From positions 124,001 through 188,000 of the forward strand of contig CAVXGZ010000008.1 of NCBI GenBank assembly GCA_963761325.1: a DNA stretch of 64,000 nucleotides, given 5' to 3'. Shown one piece after another: positions 9,072-17,748 of this stretch; the first letter of the stretch is position 1; every line of letters starts with the position of its first letter. This DNA comes from Streptantibioticus_C sp963761325 (lineage in GTDB: Bacteria > Actinomycetota > Actinomycetes > Streptomycetales > Streptomycetaceae). Both the position numbers and the translations under genes were made by a program. The notes below the pieces were generated by a model. It saw only the letters and a list, made by a program, of their open reading frames with translations. It did no database searches and was not told where the DNA came from.

Positions 9072-11456
9072 ATGGAGCTAGCTTTGGTCCCCACGTCATC
9101 GTCCTCATCCGAAATCAATTCCGCTGTCAGTACCGGGGCCGGAAGCGGGACGAACCCGGGCGACGACGGGGCTCGGTCCTCCGACGGCTGGCGGGCCCGG
9201 GAGCTGCGGGCGGAGAACGAGTACGTCGGTGAGCTGTACGACCGCCTCGAAGCCCAGCGCGAATTCGCGACGGCCCGGCTGCGCGAGATCCACCTCCACG
9301 AGAAGGGCGGAACCTTCCAGTCCCGGATGGAGCGGGACACGATGGAGATCCACCACACCCGCCGCCTGTCGGAGCTGCACGCCGCCGAGTACGGGCTGTG
9401 CTTCGGCCGGATCGAGAGCGCCGACGGCGAGCGGCGGTACATCGGCCGGATCGCCCTGGCGGACGAGGACCACGAGCCGCTCCTCACCGACTGGCGGGCG
9501 GCCGCCGCGGAGCCGTTCTACCGGGCGACGCCGGCCGTGCCCGGCGGGGTGGCGGGGCGACGGCACCTGAGGAGCAAGGGCCGGACCGTCGTCGACTTCG
9601 ACGACGACGCGTTCGGCGTGAGTGCCCTGGAGGACCGGGACAGCTCCGAGCTCAGCGGGGAGAGCGCCCTGCTCGCCTCGCTGACGGCCGCCAGGACCGG
9701 GCGGATGGGCGACATCGTCTCCACCATCCAGGCCGAGCAGGACCGGGTCATCCGCTCCGAGCTCGGCGGCGTGCTGGTCGTGCAGGGCGGTCCGGGGACC
9801 GGGAAGACCGTGGTCGCGCTGCACCGCGCCGCGTACCTGCTCTACACGCACCGCGACCGGCTGGCCAAGAGCGGTGTGCTGGTCATCGGGCCGAACACGA
9901 CGTTCCTGCGCTACATCGACCAGGTGCTCCCCGCCCTCGGCGAGAGCGAGGTCGTGCTGAGCAGCATCGGCGCGCTCTACCCGGGCGTGACCGCGACCGA
10001 CACGGAGACGCCCGAGGCGGCGGCCGTCAAGGGCGACGCACGGATGGCCGGGGTGCTCGCCGCCGCGCTGGACGGCCTGCGGCAGCTGCCGGAGACGTCA
10101 TGGACCTTCACCGTGGGAAAGAGGTCGCCCCACGAGGAGGAGATCGAGGTCAGCCGGGCCGTGTGCGAGCGGGCCCAGGCCGCCGCGCGCAGGACCGGCG
10201 AGCCCCACAACCCGGCCCGGCCCGACCTGGTCGAGCGGCTCTCCTCGGAGCTGGCCCTGCGGATCGCCAGGGACCGGGGCGGGAAGATGGACCTGGACGC
10301 CGTGGCGGACCTCGCCGACGCGCTCGTCGGCGAGCCCGGCTTCCAGGCCCTGGCCGAGAAGCTGTGGCCGCTGCTGAGCCCGGAGCAGTTGCTGACCGCC
10401 CTGTTCGGCTCCCCGGAGCTGCTGGCGAAGGCCATGCCGGACTTCTCCGAGGCCGAACGCGCCGCGCTGCTGCGCCGGCACCCGGGCCCGGAGCCGGAGG
10501 AGGCCGCCTCCTGGACCATCGCCGACGTGCCGCTGCTCGACGAGGCCGCCGAACTGCTCGGCCCGCTTCCCGGCAGCACCTCCTCGCGCCGGGCCGAACG
10601 CGCCGCCGAGGCCGCGGACCTGGAATTCGCCAAGCTCGTCCTCGATGACTTCGGCGCGGGGCTGGTCGAGATCGACGCGGAGCTGCTGACCCGCCAGTAC
10701 CGCGGCGAGGAATCGCTCCGGCCGCTGGCCGAGCGCGCGACCGAGGACCGGACCTGGGGCTTCGGGCACGTGATCGTGGACGAGGCGCAGGAACTGTCCC
10801 CGATGGACTGGCGGCTTCTGACCCGGCGCTGCCCCGGCCGTTCCATGACGATCGTGGGCGACCTGGCGCAGACCGGCGCGCCGGCCGGGCTGAGCTCCTG
10901 GAGCGAGGCGCTCGACGCGTACACGGCGGGACGCTGGCGCACGGTGGAACTCACCATCAACTACCGCACCCCGGCCGAGATCATGCGGATCACCGAAGGT
11001 GTCCTGCGAGCGGTCGACCCGGCGCTCACCGCCCCCAGCGCGGTGCGCAGCGGAGGGATCCTGCCGTGGAGCCGCCGGATTCCCGGGCACGACCGAGGAG
11101 CGGCGCTGCGCGCCCTCGTCGAGCGGGAGATCGCGGCGCTGGACGGCGGCAGGATGGCGGTCATCCACGCCCCGACCTGGCCGGCCGAACTGATCGACCA
11201 ACTGGCGGAGTTGGACGGCGTCACCGTCAATGACGGCCCGTCGGCGCTGGACTCGCCGGTCGTCCTGATGACGGCCGCGCAGGCCAAGGGGCTGGAGTTC
11301 GACGCGGTCCTCGTCGTGGAGCCCGCGGAGATTCTCGCGGCGCACACCCGCGGCGTGAACGACCTCTACGTCGCGCTCACCCGCGCGACGAAGAGCCTCG
11401 GGGTCGTCCACAGCGGGGAGCTGCCGGAGATGCTGGAGGGCCTGGATCCCCGCTGA
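9072..11456 (+). CDS. helR: HelR-type RNA polymerase recycling/protection ATPase
   Basis: A 794-residue UvrD/PcrA-like superfamily 1 helicase relative. Seen: Walker A GGPGTGKTV near residue 240, Walker B VIVDEAQELS near 567, GDLAQTG, and the C-terminal AKGLEFDAVLVV and YVALTRA motifs. N-terminal coiled-coil sequence (ENEYVGELYDRLEAQREFATARLREI) is typical of HelD/HelR. HelR displaces rifamycins from RNA polymerase and recycles stalled polymerase; the RAE-like site upstream favours HelR over housekeeping HelD. The ATG at 9072 is given, but a TTG at 9084 in the same frame has a better ribosome binding site (GGAG, six bases away) and may be the true start. Likely induced by rifamycins. Confidence 0.82.
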   Translation: MELALVPTSSSSSEINSAVSTGAGSGTNPGDDGARSSDGWRARELRAENEYVGELYDRLEAQREFATARLREIHLHEKGGTFQSRMERDTMEIHHTRRLSELHAAEYGLCFGRIESADGERRYIGRIALADEDHEPLLTDWRAAAAEPFYRATPAVPGGVAGRRHLRSKGRTVVDFDDDAFGVSALEDRDSSELSGESALLASLTAARTGRMGDIVSTIQAEQDRVIRSELGGVLVVQGGPGTGKTVVALHRAAYLLYTHRDRLAKSGVLVIGPNTTFLRYIDQVLPALGESEVVLSSIGALYPGVTATDTETPEAAAVKGDARMAGVLAAALDGLRQLPETSWTFTVGKRSPHEEEIEVSRAVCERAQAAARRTGEPHNPARPDLVERLSSELALRIARDRGGKMDLDAVADLADALVGEPGFQALAEKLWPLLSPEQLLTALFGSPELLAKAMPDFSEAERAALLRRHPGPEPEEAASWTIADVPLLDEAAELLGPLPGSTSSRRAERAAEAADLEFAKLVLDDFGAGLVEIDAELLTRQYRGEESLRPLAERATEDRTWGFGHVIVDEAQELSPMDWRLLTRRCPGRSMTIVGDLAQTGAPAGLSSWSEALDAYTAGRWRTVELTINYRTPAEIMRITEGVLRAVDPALTAPSAVRSGGILPWSRRIPGHDRGAALRALVEREIAALDGGRMAVIHAPTWPAELIDQLAELDGVTVNDGPSALDSPVVLMTAAQAKGLEFDAVLVVEPAEILAAHTRGVNDLYVALTRATKSLGVVHSGELPEMLEGLDPR

Positions 11457-11491
11457 CCGGCAGGCGGTGGTCCGTTCGACGGCGACGCGGG

Positions 11492-12271
11492 TCAGTGGAC
11501 GGAGAACCCGCCGTCGACGAAGAGCGCCTGGCCGGTGACGTAGGCGGAGGCGGCGGAGGCCAGGAACACCGCCGCTCCGGCGAAGTCGGCGGCCAGGCCG
11601 TTGCGGCCGACCATCGTGCGCGCGGCCAGCGCCGCCACCTTCTCGGGATCGGACGACAGGCGCGCGTTGAGCGGCGTCATCACGAACCCCGGGACGAGCG
11701 TGTTGCAGGTGACGCCGCGCGGCGACCACGCCTCGGCCTGGGAGCGGGCCAGCGACTCCAGCGCCCCCTTGGAGACGCCGTAGGCGCCGCTCCGGACGAA
11801 CGCCCGATGGGCCTGCTGGGAGGTGACGTGGATGATCCGCCCGTAGCCGCGTTCGGCCATGCCGGGGCCGAACCGGCGTCCCAGCAGGTAGGGCGCGTCG
11901 AGGTTCACCGCCATCGTGGTGTCCCACACGTCCTCGTCCAGTTCGTCCATCGGCGGGCGCAGGTTGATCCCGGCGCAGTTGACGAGGATGTCGGGCTCAC
12001 CGAACGCCTCGACCGCCTGCTCGGCCGCGGCGCGCACGCCGTCGCGGGTGCCCAGGTCGGCGCCGACCCAGGCCGCGCGGCAGCCGAGTTCCGTCAACTC
12101 GCCCACCGTGGCGGCCAACTGCGCCTCCCCGCGCGCCACGACCACGACGCTCGCCCCTGCGCGCGCCAGGGCCTCCGCGACGGCCCGGCCGATGCCGGAG
12201 CTGCCGCCGGTCACCAGAGCGACCCGGCCGTCGAGCGAGAACAGTTCGGAGAGGTAATCGTGCGGCGTCAT
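11492..12271 (-). CDS. SDR family oxidoreductase
   Basis: A 259-residue classical short-chain dehydrogenase/reductase. Seen: the nucleotide-binding TGGSSGIG motif near residue 21, NCAG, the catalytic Ser-Tyr-Lys set in HVTSQQAH and AYGVSKGAL, and the C-terminal YVTGQALFVDGG. It resembles gluconate 5-dehydrogenase and 2-deoxygluconate 3-dehydrogenase-like enzymes, but the substrate is not determined. It converges with helR and is divergent from the alcohol dehydrogenase gene, with only about 67 bases between the starts, so the two may share a control region. Confidence 0.85.
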   Translation of the reverse strand: MTPHDYLSELFSLDGRVALVTGGSSGIGRAVAEALARAGASVVVVARGEAQLAATVGELTELGCRAAWVGADLGTRDGVRAAAEQAVEAFGEPDILVNCAGINLRPPMDELDEDVWDTTMAVNLDAPYLLGRRFGPGMAERGYGRIIHVTSQQAHRAFVRSGAYGVSKGALESLARSQAEAWSPRGVTCNTLVPGFVMTPLNARLSSDPEKVAALAARTMVGRNGLAADFAGAAVFLASAASAYVTGQALFVDGGFSVH

Positions 12272-12338
12272 GAGCGCACCCTAGATCTATTACCCGGTGC
12301 GTTTGCGCGCGCCGGGTGGCCGTCGCATCGTGGGACGC

Positions 12339-13370
12339 ATGGCACAAAGCGCCACGACGCCTCGTGCTCTGGACGGCTGGGCGGTCGAGCGGCCCGGACC
12401 CGTCGCCGCCGGACCGCTGGTCCCGGTGCGTCGCGCCCTGCCGCCGCTGACCGGGCACGACGTGCTCGTACGCGTCGAGGCGTGCGGCGTCTGCCGGACG
12501 GACCTGCATCTGGCCGAGGGGGATCTGCCGCCGCACCGGCCCGGCACCATTCCGGGCCACGAGATCGTCGGACGGGTGGTGGGCGCCGGAGACGACGCGA
12601 CGCGCTTCCGGCCCGGGCAGCGGATCGGCGGGGCGTGGCTGCGGAGCACCTGCGGGCGCTGCCGCTTCTGCCGGACGGGCCGGGAGAACCTGTGCCCGTA
12701 CTCCGCCTACACGGGATGGGACGCGGACGGCGGCTACGCGGACCTCACCGTGCTGCCCGAGGCGTACGCCTATCCGCTGCCCGGCGACGAGGAGCCGGCC
12801 CACCTGGCCCCGTTGCTGTGCGCGGGCATCATCGGCTACCACGCGCTGCGCCGCAGTGAACTGCCGGCCGGCGGACGGCTCGGGCTCTACGGCTTCGGCG
12901 CCTCGGCGCACCTGACCCTGCAGGTGGCGATCGCCGAAGGTGCCACGGTGCACGTCCTCACCCGGTCCGCGGGGGCGCGCCGGCTCGCCCTGGAACTGGG
13001 CGCGGCCTCGGCCGGCGGCGCCTACGACAGCCCGCCGGAACCGCTCGACTCGGCGATCCTGTTCGCGCCGGTCGGCGATCTGGTGCCCACCGCCCTGGAA
13101 GCCCTCGACCGCGGCGGCACGCTCGCCGTCGCCGGCATCCACCTCACGGACATCCCGCGCCTCGACTACGAGCGGCACCTCTTCCAGGAGCGGAACCTGC
13201 GCAGCGTCACGTCCAACACGCGTGAGGACGGCGCCGAGTTCCTGGCCCGCGCGGCCCGCTACGGCCTGCGGACGACGGTCACTCCCTACCCGCTCGGCCA
13301 GGCCGACCGCGCGCTCGACGACCTCGCGAACGACCGCGTCGACGGCGCGGCCGTCCTGCTGCCGGACTGA
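12339..13370 (+). CDS. zinc-dependent alcohol dehydrogenase family protein
   Basis: A 343-residue medium-chain dehydrogenase of the AdhP/AdhA-like type. Seen: catalytic zinc ligands in CGVCRTDLH and GHEIVG, the four-cysteine structural zinc lobe (CGRCRFCRTGRENLC), and a Rossmann segment LGLYGFGASAH in place of the usual GxGGLG. It would oxidise alcohols or reduce aldehydes with NAD(P). The start is the ATG of MAQSATTP; the open frame reaches 14 codons further upstream into the divergent promoter region. Confidence 0.85.
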   Translation: MAQSATTPRALDGWAVERPGPVAAGPLVPVRRALPPLTGHDVLVRVEACGVCRTDLHLAEGDLPPHRPGTIPGHEIVGRVVGAGDDATRFRPGQRIGGAWLRSTCGRCRFCRTGRENLCPYSAYTGWDADGGYADLTVLPEAYAYPLPGDEEPAHLAPLLCAGIIGYHALRRSELPAGGRLGLYGFGASAHLTLQVAIAEGATVHVLTRSAGARRLALELGAASAGGAYDSPPEPLDSAILFAPVGDLVPTALEALDRGGTLAVAGIHLTDIPRLDYERHLFQERNLRSVTSNTREDGAEFLARAARYGLRTTVTPYPLGQADRALDDLANDRVDGAAVLLPD

Positions 13371-13443
13371 ACCCCGGTCAGCGGCGGTCACACTCCTCGG
13401 GCCCGGTTCGTCATGGCGGTGACGGACCAAACCGGGAGGAACC

Positions 13444-13884
13444 ATGAGCGATTTCAGCCGCGTCGCGGGCAGGGGCAGGCAGGGCGTCTACTGGGCGGCG
13501 ACGCTGCTCGTCACCGCCGAGCTGGCGGTGGGCGGGGAGTGGGACGTGGCGCGGGTGGCACTGGTGCGCTCGGTCGTCGAACGCCTCGGCTACCCCGACT
13601 ACCTCCTCGTCATCCTGGGTGTCTGGAAGCTGCTCGGCGCGGCGGCGCTGCTCGCTCCGCGCCTTCCGCTGCTCAAGGAGTGGGCGTACGCCGGAGTGGT
13701 CTTCGCCGACACCGGTGCCATCGCCTCCCACCTGGTCGTCGGCTACGGGATCGGCGAAGTGGCGTTCCTGGTTCCGCTCGCCGGACTGACCGTCGTCTCC
13801 TGGTCGTTGCGTCCGGCGTCCCGCCGCGTGCCCGGTCGGGCAGGACCGACGCGGATCCCGGTCGGCCGTGTCACCCAGCCGTAG
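13444..13884 (+). CDS. DoxX-like membrane protein
   Basis: A 146-residue protein with four hydrophobic segments (about residues 17-30, 52-72, 80-100, 105-122). The patterns KLLGAAALLAPRLPLLKEWAYAG and FADTGAIASHLVVG are those of DoxX-like (DoxX_2) proteins, small membrane proteins loosely tied to quinone or redox functions. GGGAGGAACC stands directly before the ATG, a strong ribosome binding site. It lies 73 bases after the dehydrogenase gene and may be cotranscribed with it. Confidence 0.75.
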   Translation: MSDFSRVAGRGRQGVYWAATLLVTAELAVGGEWDVARVALVRSVVERLGYPDYLLVILGVWKLLGAAALLAPRLPLLKEWAYAGVVFADTGAIASHLVVGYGIGEVAFLVPLAGLTVVSWSLRPASRRVPGRAGPTRIPVGRVTQP

Positions 13885-14373
13885 CAGGAGACCATCCGTG
13901 GGGACCGCCGTTCGCCGACGCGGCGATCCGGCGCGAAGTCGGCGTCGCACTCGGCGAACTTCCTTATGACGCACGGCTGTTGTTCCGAGTGATGGTTCAA
14001 TTTCCCTACGGCAAGGGAGACTCGGCTTATCGGGAAACGGGACCGGCGGACGGATGACGTGATGCGGCGTCAGCGATGCTGCCGAGTCGGCGAATCGACG
14101 AACAGCGTTGCGCGCGGGGGCGGTTGATGGGCCGGGCCCGCAACCGCGTCGGGGCGGTGCGCACGGACGGCCGGCGGGACGGGCCGCCGGTGCGGCGGCG
14201 CGGCGGGGCGACGAGGGCGTCACGGCGACCGAAGAGCCCCCGCGCACGGAGAAATGGCATGCCCGCGGCGTACTGCGCGGACATGCCATCTCGCTACTCC
14301 CCCGCGGTCGGTACGCCCTGCCGAAGCGTGCCGACTCTGGGGCTCGACGCCGTGACTCAGCGCCTGCGAGCGG
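13885..14373. other. intergenic region without a supported gene
   Basis: About 490 bases between the DoxX-like gene and the end of the minus-strand hydrophobic protein gene. Open frames crossing it look like shadows, with no ribosome binding site or known product. No clear tRNA, repeat or terminator was seen. Confidence 0.4.
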
Positions 14374-14544
14374 TCACCACCGATACCAGCGATTGCGGCC
14401 GCCGCCTGAGCCGGCTCCTCGGAAGACGAATCCGAGCAGCCAGACCACCAGTACCACGATCGCCACGATCCACAGGAGATGCACGGCGAATCCGATACCA
14501 CCAAGGAGCAGAAACAGCAGAAGAACCAAAAGCAAAGCACCCAT
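14374..14544 (-). CDS. small hydrophobic membrane protein
   Basis: A 56-residue protein: two hydrophobic segments (GALLLVLLLFLLLGGIGFAV and WIVAIVVLVVWLLGFVF) and a basic, aromatic tail ending NRWYRW. It matches the small 'hydrophobic protein' common in Streptomyces, whose function is unknown and which is often stress-associated. AGGAGGT precedes two possible ATGs; the one at 14544 leaves about ten bases, the one at 14553 almost none, so 14544 is chosen. It is too short for similarity to be decisive. Confidence 0.6.
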   Translation of the reverse strand: MGALLLVLLLFLLLGGIGFAVHLLWIVAIVVLVVWLLGFVFRGAGSGGGRNRWYRW

Positions 14545-14553
14545 TAGATACAT

Positions 14554-15135
14554 ACCTCCTGGCAATTCGTATGCCCCCCTTCCGACCACTCATACTTCCG
14601 GGCCCCACGAACATTCACCGGTCGGTCGGACAGGGACGCCTCGGCGCGGACGTGGTCCGGCCGGCCAGGCGGCGGAAGGGTTCGGACGCAGGCGGATACG
14701 CTATCGTCTACAAGACGTAGACAGTCGGGGTTCCGGGCAGCGCGGCGGGGAGACGGCCGTGCGGCGCCAGGCGACCGGCCGCCGCACCGCGGCCGGTTCG
14801 GCTCGCGGAAACCCGGTCGCTCTCGAAAACTGGTCGACAGCAGCACGGAGATGTCTTCCCGGGCGCCCCCTCGGCTACCGGATCGAAGGAGGCGAGGTCC
14901 CCGGCGCGGAGGCCCGGCGGCATCCGGCGAGCACCCGGCCACCCGGGCCGGGCGGTGCACGGCGGCCGACCACCGCGTCGCGCACGGCGGCCGATCCGCC
15001 GAGGCGGCCGGCCGGTGAACCCTTCCGCCACCCCCCGATGGCCCATCGGCCGCCCGGCTGTAAGCCGCCGACGGACACGACCCGCGACCGCCGGACGTCC
15101 CGCCCGGCCGCGGCACCACACCAGGAGACACGCCG
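14554..15135. other. long leader/intergenic region upstream of the GT39-like gene
   Basis: About 580 bases between the divergent hydrophobic protein gene and the GT39-like gene. It contains one BlaI-type dyad at 14706-14722. No convincing gene was found in the 410 bases after that site; a long untranslated leader is possible. Confidence 0.4.
14702..14722 (+). promoter_or_regulatory. BlaI-type operator, site A, with overlapping -10
   Basis: GTCTACA-AGA-CGTAGAC at 14706-14722, one base short of a perfect dyad. TATCGT at 14702-14707 fits a TAnnnT -10 box that the dyad would overlap, as expected for repression by occlusion. The next plus-strand gene begins 413 bases on; the minus-strand hydrophobic protein gene begins about 160 bases to the left. 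Confidence 0.6.
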
Positions 15136-16656
15136 ATGACACTGCCAGGCACCGCGGCGCGGGTCCGCACCACGCCCGACCCCGCCTTCCCGCCGCGCGC
15201 GCTGCACGCCCGGTGGCTCGCCCTGGTGTCGGCCGGCTACGTGCTCGTGCTGGTGGCGTTCGCCGCGCCGGGCCGCAGCCTGGCCTGGGACGAGTCGATC
15301 TACTTCTCGCAGGTCGATCCGCGCTCCCCCGCGGCGTTCTTCAGCGCGCCGCGGTCGCGGGGCGTGACGCTCCTGGGCGCGCCGGTGGCCGTGTTCACCT
15401 CGAACCCGCTGGCGCTGCGCCTCTTCCTGGCCGTCGCCGCGGGCGTGGCGCTCTACATCTCGTTCTCGGTGTGGCGGCGGCTGGTCGGCGAGGGGACGGC
15501 GGCGCTGGCGGCGCTGCTGTTCGCCACGTTGTGGGTGAGCGTCGACTACGGCTCGCAGATGATGCCGGACCTGTGGGTGGCGTTCGCGGCGGTGGCCGCG
15601 GTGGGCCTGTTCCTGCGGGCCGCCGGCGGGCGGCCGGGTCGCGGTGTGTTGGCGGGGCTGGCCTGCGCGGTCGGCTGGGCGGCGCTGGTGCGGGCGAACG
15701 ACGGGGTGTTCCTGGCCGTGCCGCTGCTGGCCGCGACCGTCCTCGTGCGGCCGTGGCGGCGTCCGGCGGTGGCCGCGGCTCTCGCGGGCGGGCTGGCGGC
15801 GGGACTGGCCGAATGGGTGACGGAGGCGTACGTCAGGTTCGGCGGCATGACGCAGCGACTGGCCGACTCCAGCGGCATAGAGGGCCGGATGCGCCTGCTG
15901 TGGAACGTCGGCAACGCGTTCCGCAGCGCGAACGGGCCGACGCTGTGCCGGCCCTGCACGGCCGGCTCCGGCCCCGTGCTGCTCGACATCTGGTGGCTCG
16001 CGATCCCGCTGCTGTCCGCGGTGGCCCTGGTGATCGCGGCGCGGGCCGGGCGTGACCTGCTGGCGCTGGCGGCGCTGCCGATGGTGTGCGCGCTGTCGCT
16101 CTCCGCCTCGTACCTGTTCTTCATACCGTATTCGGCACCACGGTTCTTCCTGCCGGCGTACGCGCTGCTGGCGCTGCCGATCGCCACGCTGCTGGCCCGC
16201 GGCTGGCGGGCCGCCCGGACCAGGCCCACCCCGGCCCGCGTGTCCGGTGCCGTCATCGCCGCGGTGCTGCTCGCCGGCCACCTCACCGTGCAGCAGGTGA
16301 CGGCGCATCACCAGATATCCGCCGCGGTCCGCAAGAACGGCCAGTACAAGGCGGTGGCCGACGCGCTGCGCCGCCTCGGGATCCGGCCGCCGTGCCTGGT
16401 CGCGGGGCAGAGCCAGCCGATGGCCTACGACGCCGGGTGCGCGTCGTCGCTCACCGCCGACCTGCGGACCGACACCTCCGAGGCCGCGGGGCCCGGCGTG
16501 CTGCGCGCGGCCCGGCACGAGGCGGTCGCGATCCTGGTCGGGCCGGGCGGGCACGCCCCTTCGTACGCGCCCGGCTGGACGCGCCACCCGCTGACCGGGT
16601 CGCCCCTGGTGGACGGCTGGTCCGCCTACCTGCCGGGCGCCGGGCGGACGCGATGA
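15136..16656 (+). CDS. GT39-like integral membrane glycosyltransferase
   Basis: A 506-residue polytopic membrane protein with roughly ten hydrophobic segments. The first extracytoplasmic loop carries WDESIYFSQVD, matching the acidic first-loop motif of ArnT/GT39-type enzymes that transfer sugars from polyprenyl-phosphate donors outside the membrane. The C-terminal third (from about 390) is a soluble domain with cysteines. AGGAGA precedes the ATG. Together with the PAP2 phosphatase 108 bases downstream, and a BlaI-type dyad upstream of each, it is likely part of envelope glycopolymer decoration. The acceptor is unknown. Confidence 0.7.
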   Translation: MTLPGTAARVRTTPDPAFPPRALHARWLALVSAGYVLVLVAFAAPGRSLAWDESIYFSQVDPRSPAAFFSAPRSRGVTLLGAPVAVFTSNPLALRLFLAVAAGVALYISFSVWRRLVGEGTAALAALLFATLWVSVDYGSQMMPDLWVAFAAVAAVGLFLRAAGGRPGRGVLAGLACAVGWAALVRANDGVFLAVPLLAATVLVRPWRRPAVAAALAGGLAAGLAEWVTEAYVRFGGMTQRLADSSGIEGRMRLLWNVGNAFRSANGPTLCRPCTAGSGPVLLDIWWLAIPLLSAVALVIAARAGRDLLALAALPMVCALSLSASYLFFIPYSAPRFFLPAYALLALPIATLLARGWRAARTRPTPARVSGAVIAAVLLAGHLTVQQVTAHHQISAAVRKNGQYKAVADALRRLGIRPPCLVAGQSQPMAYDAGCASSLTADLRTDTSEAAGPGVLRAARHEAVAILVGPGGHAPSYAPGWTRHPLTGSPLVDGWSAYLPGAGRTR

Positions 16657-16707
16657 ACCGGATGCCTGGTCAGCGGGCGGGTGACGCCCGCGACACCGTG
16701 CTCCGGA

Positions 16708-16729
16708 TATCGTCTACAGTCCTGTAGAC
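16708..16729 (+). promoter_or_regulatory. BlaI-type operator, site B, with overlapping -10
   Basis: GTCTACAG-TC-CTGTAGAC at 16712-16729 is a perfect dyad with one more base between half-sites than the other copies. TATCGT at 16708-16713 fits a -10 box, the same hexamer as at site A. It sits 34 bases before the PAP2 start. Confidence 0.7.
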
Positions 16730-16763
16730 CTCCACGGAACCTCTTCGATAGGGACGAGAACCC

Positions 16764-17414
16764 TTGATCACAGCCCACCCCGCGGTCCGGCTCGCCTTCG
16801 ACGGCTCACACATCGACGGCTCGCTGTTCACCACCGTCACCGGCTTCGCCCGCGACACCCGGTGGCTCAACGTCCCGCTCGACCTGTGGACCAACGCGGG
16901 TCTGGGGGTGTTCGCGGTCCTGGTGGCGATGGGCTGGTGGAACGCCCGGCGCCGCGACACCCGGTCGATGACGCTCGCGCTGGCGGCGCCGGTCGCCGTG
17001 CTCGTCGCGTTCGCGGTCGCCGAAGTGGTGAAGAAGCTGGTCGCGGAGGTACGGCCGTGCTATTCGCTGCCGCACGACTACTTCGTGGACGCCTGCCCGG
17101 CGCACAACGACTACGCCTTCCCGAGCGGGCACAGCACCACGGCCTTCGCCACCGTGGCGGCGCTATGGCTGCTCGACCGGCGGCTGAGCGCGATCGCCGC
17201 CGTCTTCGCCCTCTTCGAGGGCTTCACCCGCGTCTACCTCGGGGACCACTACACGCACGACGTCCTGGGCAGCGTCGTCCTCGCCCTGCCGGTCGCCCTC
17301 CTGGTGAGCTGGGCGCTGGGCCGCTTCGCGGTGCCGCTGGTGGCGCGGCTGCGCGCCGGAGCGCTGGAACCGGTGCTGACCGCCGCCCCGACCGGCACCC
17401 GCTCCGCACGCTGA
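16764..17414 (+). CDS. PAP2-family membrane phosphatase
   Basis: A 216-residue integral membrane phosphatase. The three signature motifs are present: KKLVAEVRP near residue 88, PSGHS near 119, and RVYLGDHYTHDVLGS near 155. Bacterial PAP2 enzymes dephosphorylate undecaprenyl pyrophosphate or other lipid phosphates on the outer face of the membrane, recycling the carrier used for wall polymers. The start is TTG, preceded by GGGACGAG. A BlaI-type dyad lies just upstream and a strong terminator just downstream, so it is likely its own transcription unit under BlaI control. Confidence 0.82.
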   Translation: MITAHPAVRLAFDGSHIDGSLFTTVTGFARDTRWLNVPLDLWTNAGLGVFAVLVAMGWWNARRRDTRSMTLALAAPVAVLVAFAVAEVVKKLVAEVRPCYSLPHDYFVDACPAHNDYAFPSGHSTTAFATVAALWLLDRRLSAIAAVFALFEGFTRVYLGDHYTHDVLGSVVLALPVALLVSWALGRFAVPLVARLRAGALEPVLTAAPTGTRSAR

Positions 17415-17416
17415 AC

Positions 17417-17454
17417 CCTGCGCCGGCGGGCACCGAACCGCCCGCCGGCGCAGG
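17417..17454 (+). terminator. stem-loop terminator after PAP2 gene
   Basis: A perfect 15-base-pair stem (CCTGCGCCGGCGGGC with its complement) around an 8-base loop starts two bases after the stop codon. No T-tract follows, which is usual in actinomycetes. It also serves as the end of the minus-strand gene arriving from the right. Confidence 0.7.
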
Positions 17455-17459
17455 CCGGC

Positions 17460-17732
17460 TCACCGCCGGTGCGGGCGGCGCCGGTGCGGCGTGTGCCGGC
17501 CGGGCGACGGACGGACCGGGTGGGCGGGCACCGTGCGGCCGGGGCTGCTCGGCGCGGGCCCGGTCACCCGCACGCCGCCGCCGTGCCCGGTGTCGGCGAG
17601 GATCGCCACCACGGCCAGGGACGCGACGAGGAGCGCCAGCGCGGCGGCCCAGGTGAAGGCGCGTTCGCGCACGCCGGGAGAGGTGCCGGGTGACCGGGTG
17701 AGTGGTCCCACCCGGTCGTAGCGCCTGCTCAC
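17460..17732 (-). CDS. small single-pass membrane protein, unknown
   Basis: A 90-residue open frame with one hydrophobic segment (about residues 27-46) and a Pro/His/Arg-rich tail ending RRRPHRR. It starts with GTG 16 bases after the GT2 gene on the same strand and ends at the shared terminator, so it probably closes the glycosyltransferase operon. I do not recognise a family; the tail composition could be an artefact of GC-rich sequence. Confidence 0.5.
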   Translation of the reverse strand: MSRRYDRVGPLTRSPGTSPGVRERAFTWAAALALLVASLAVVAILADTGHGGGVRVTGPAPSSPGRTVPAHPVRPSPGRHTPHRRRPHRR

Positions 17733-17748
17733 GGGTCCTGCTCCCCGG

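Noticed and set aside
14850..15020. Small open frame downstream of BlaI-type site A (MSSRAPPRLPDRR...)
   Set aside because: Arg/Pro-rich, weak start signal and no recognisable family; likely chance in GC-rich DNA.
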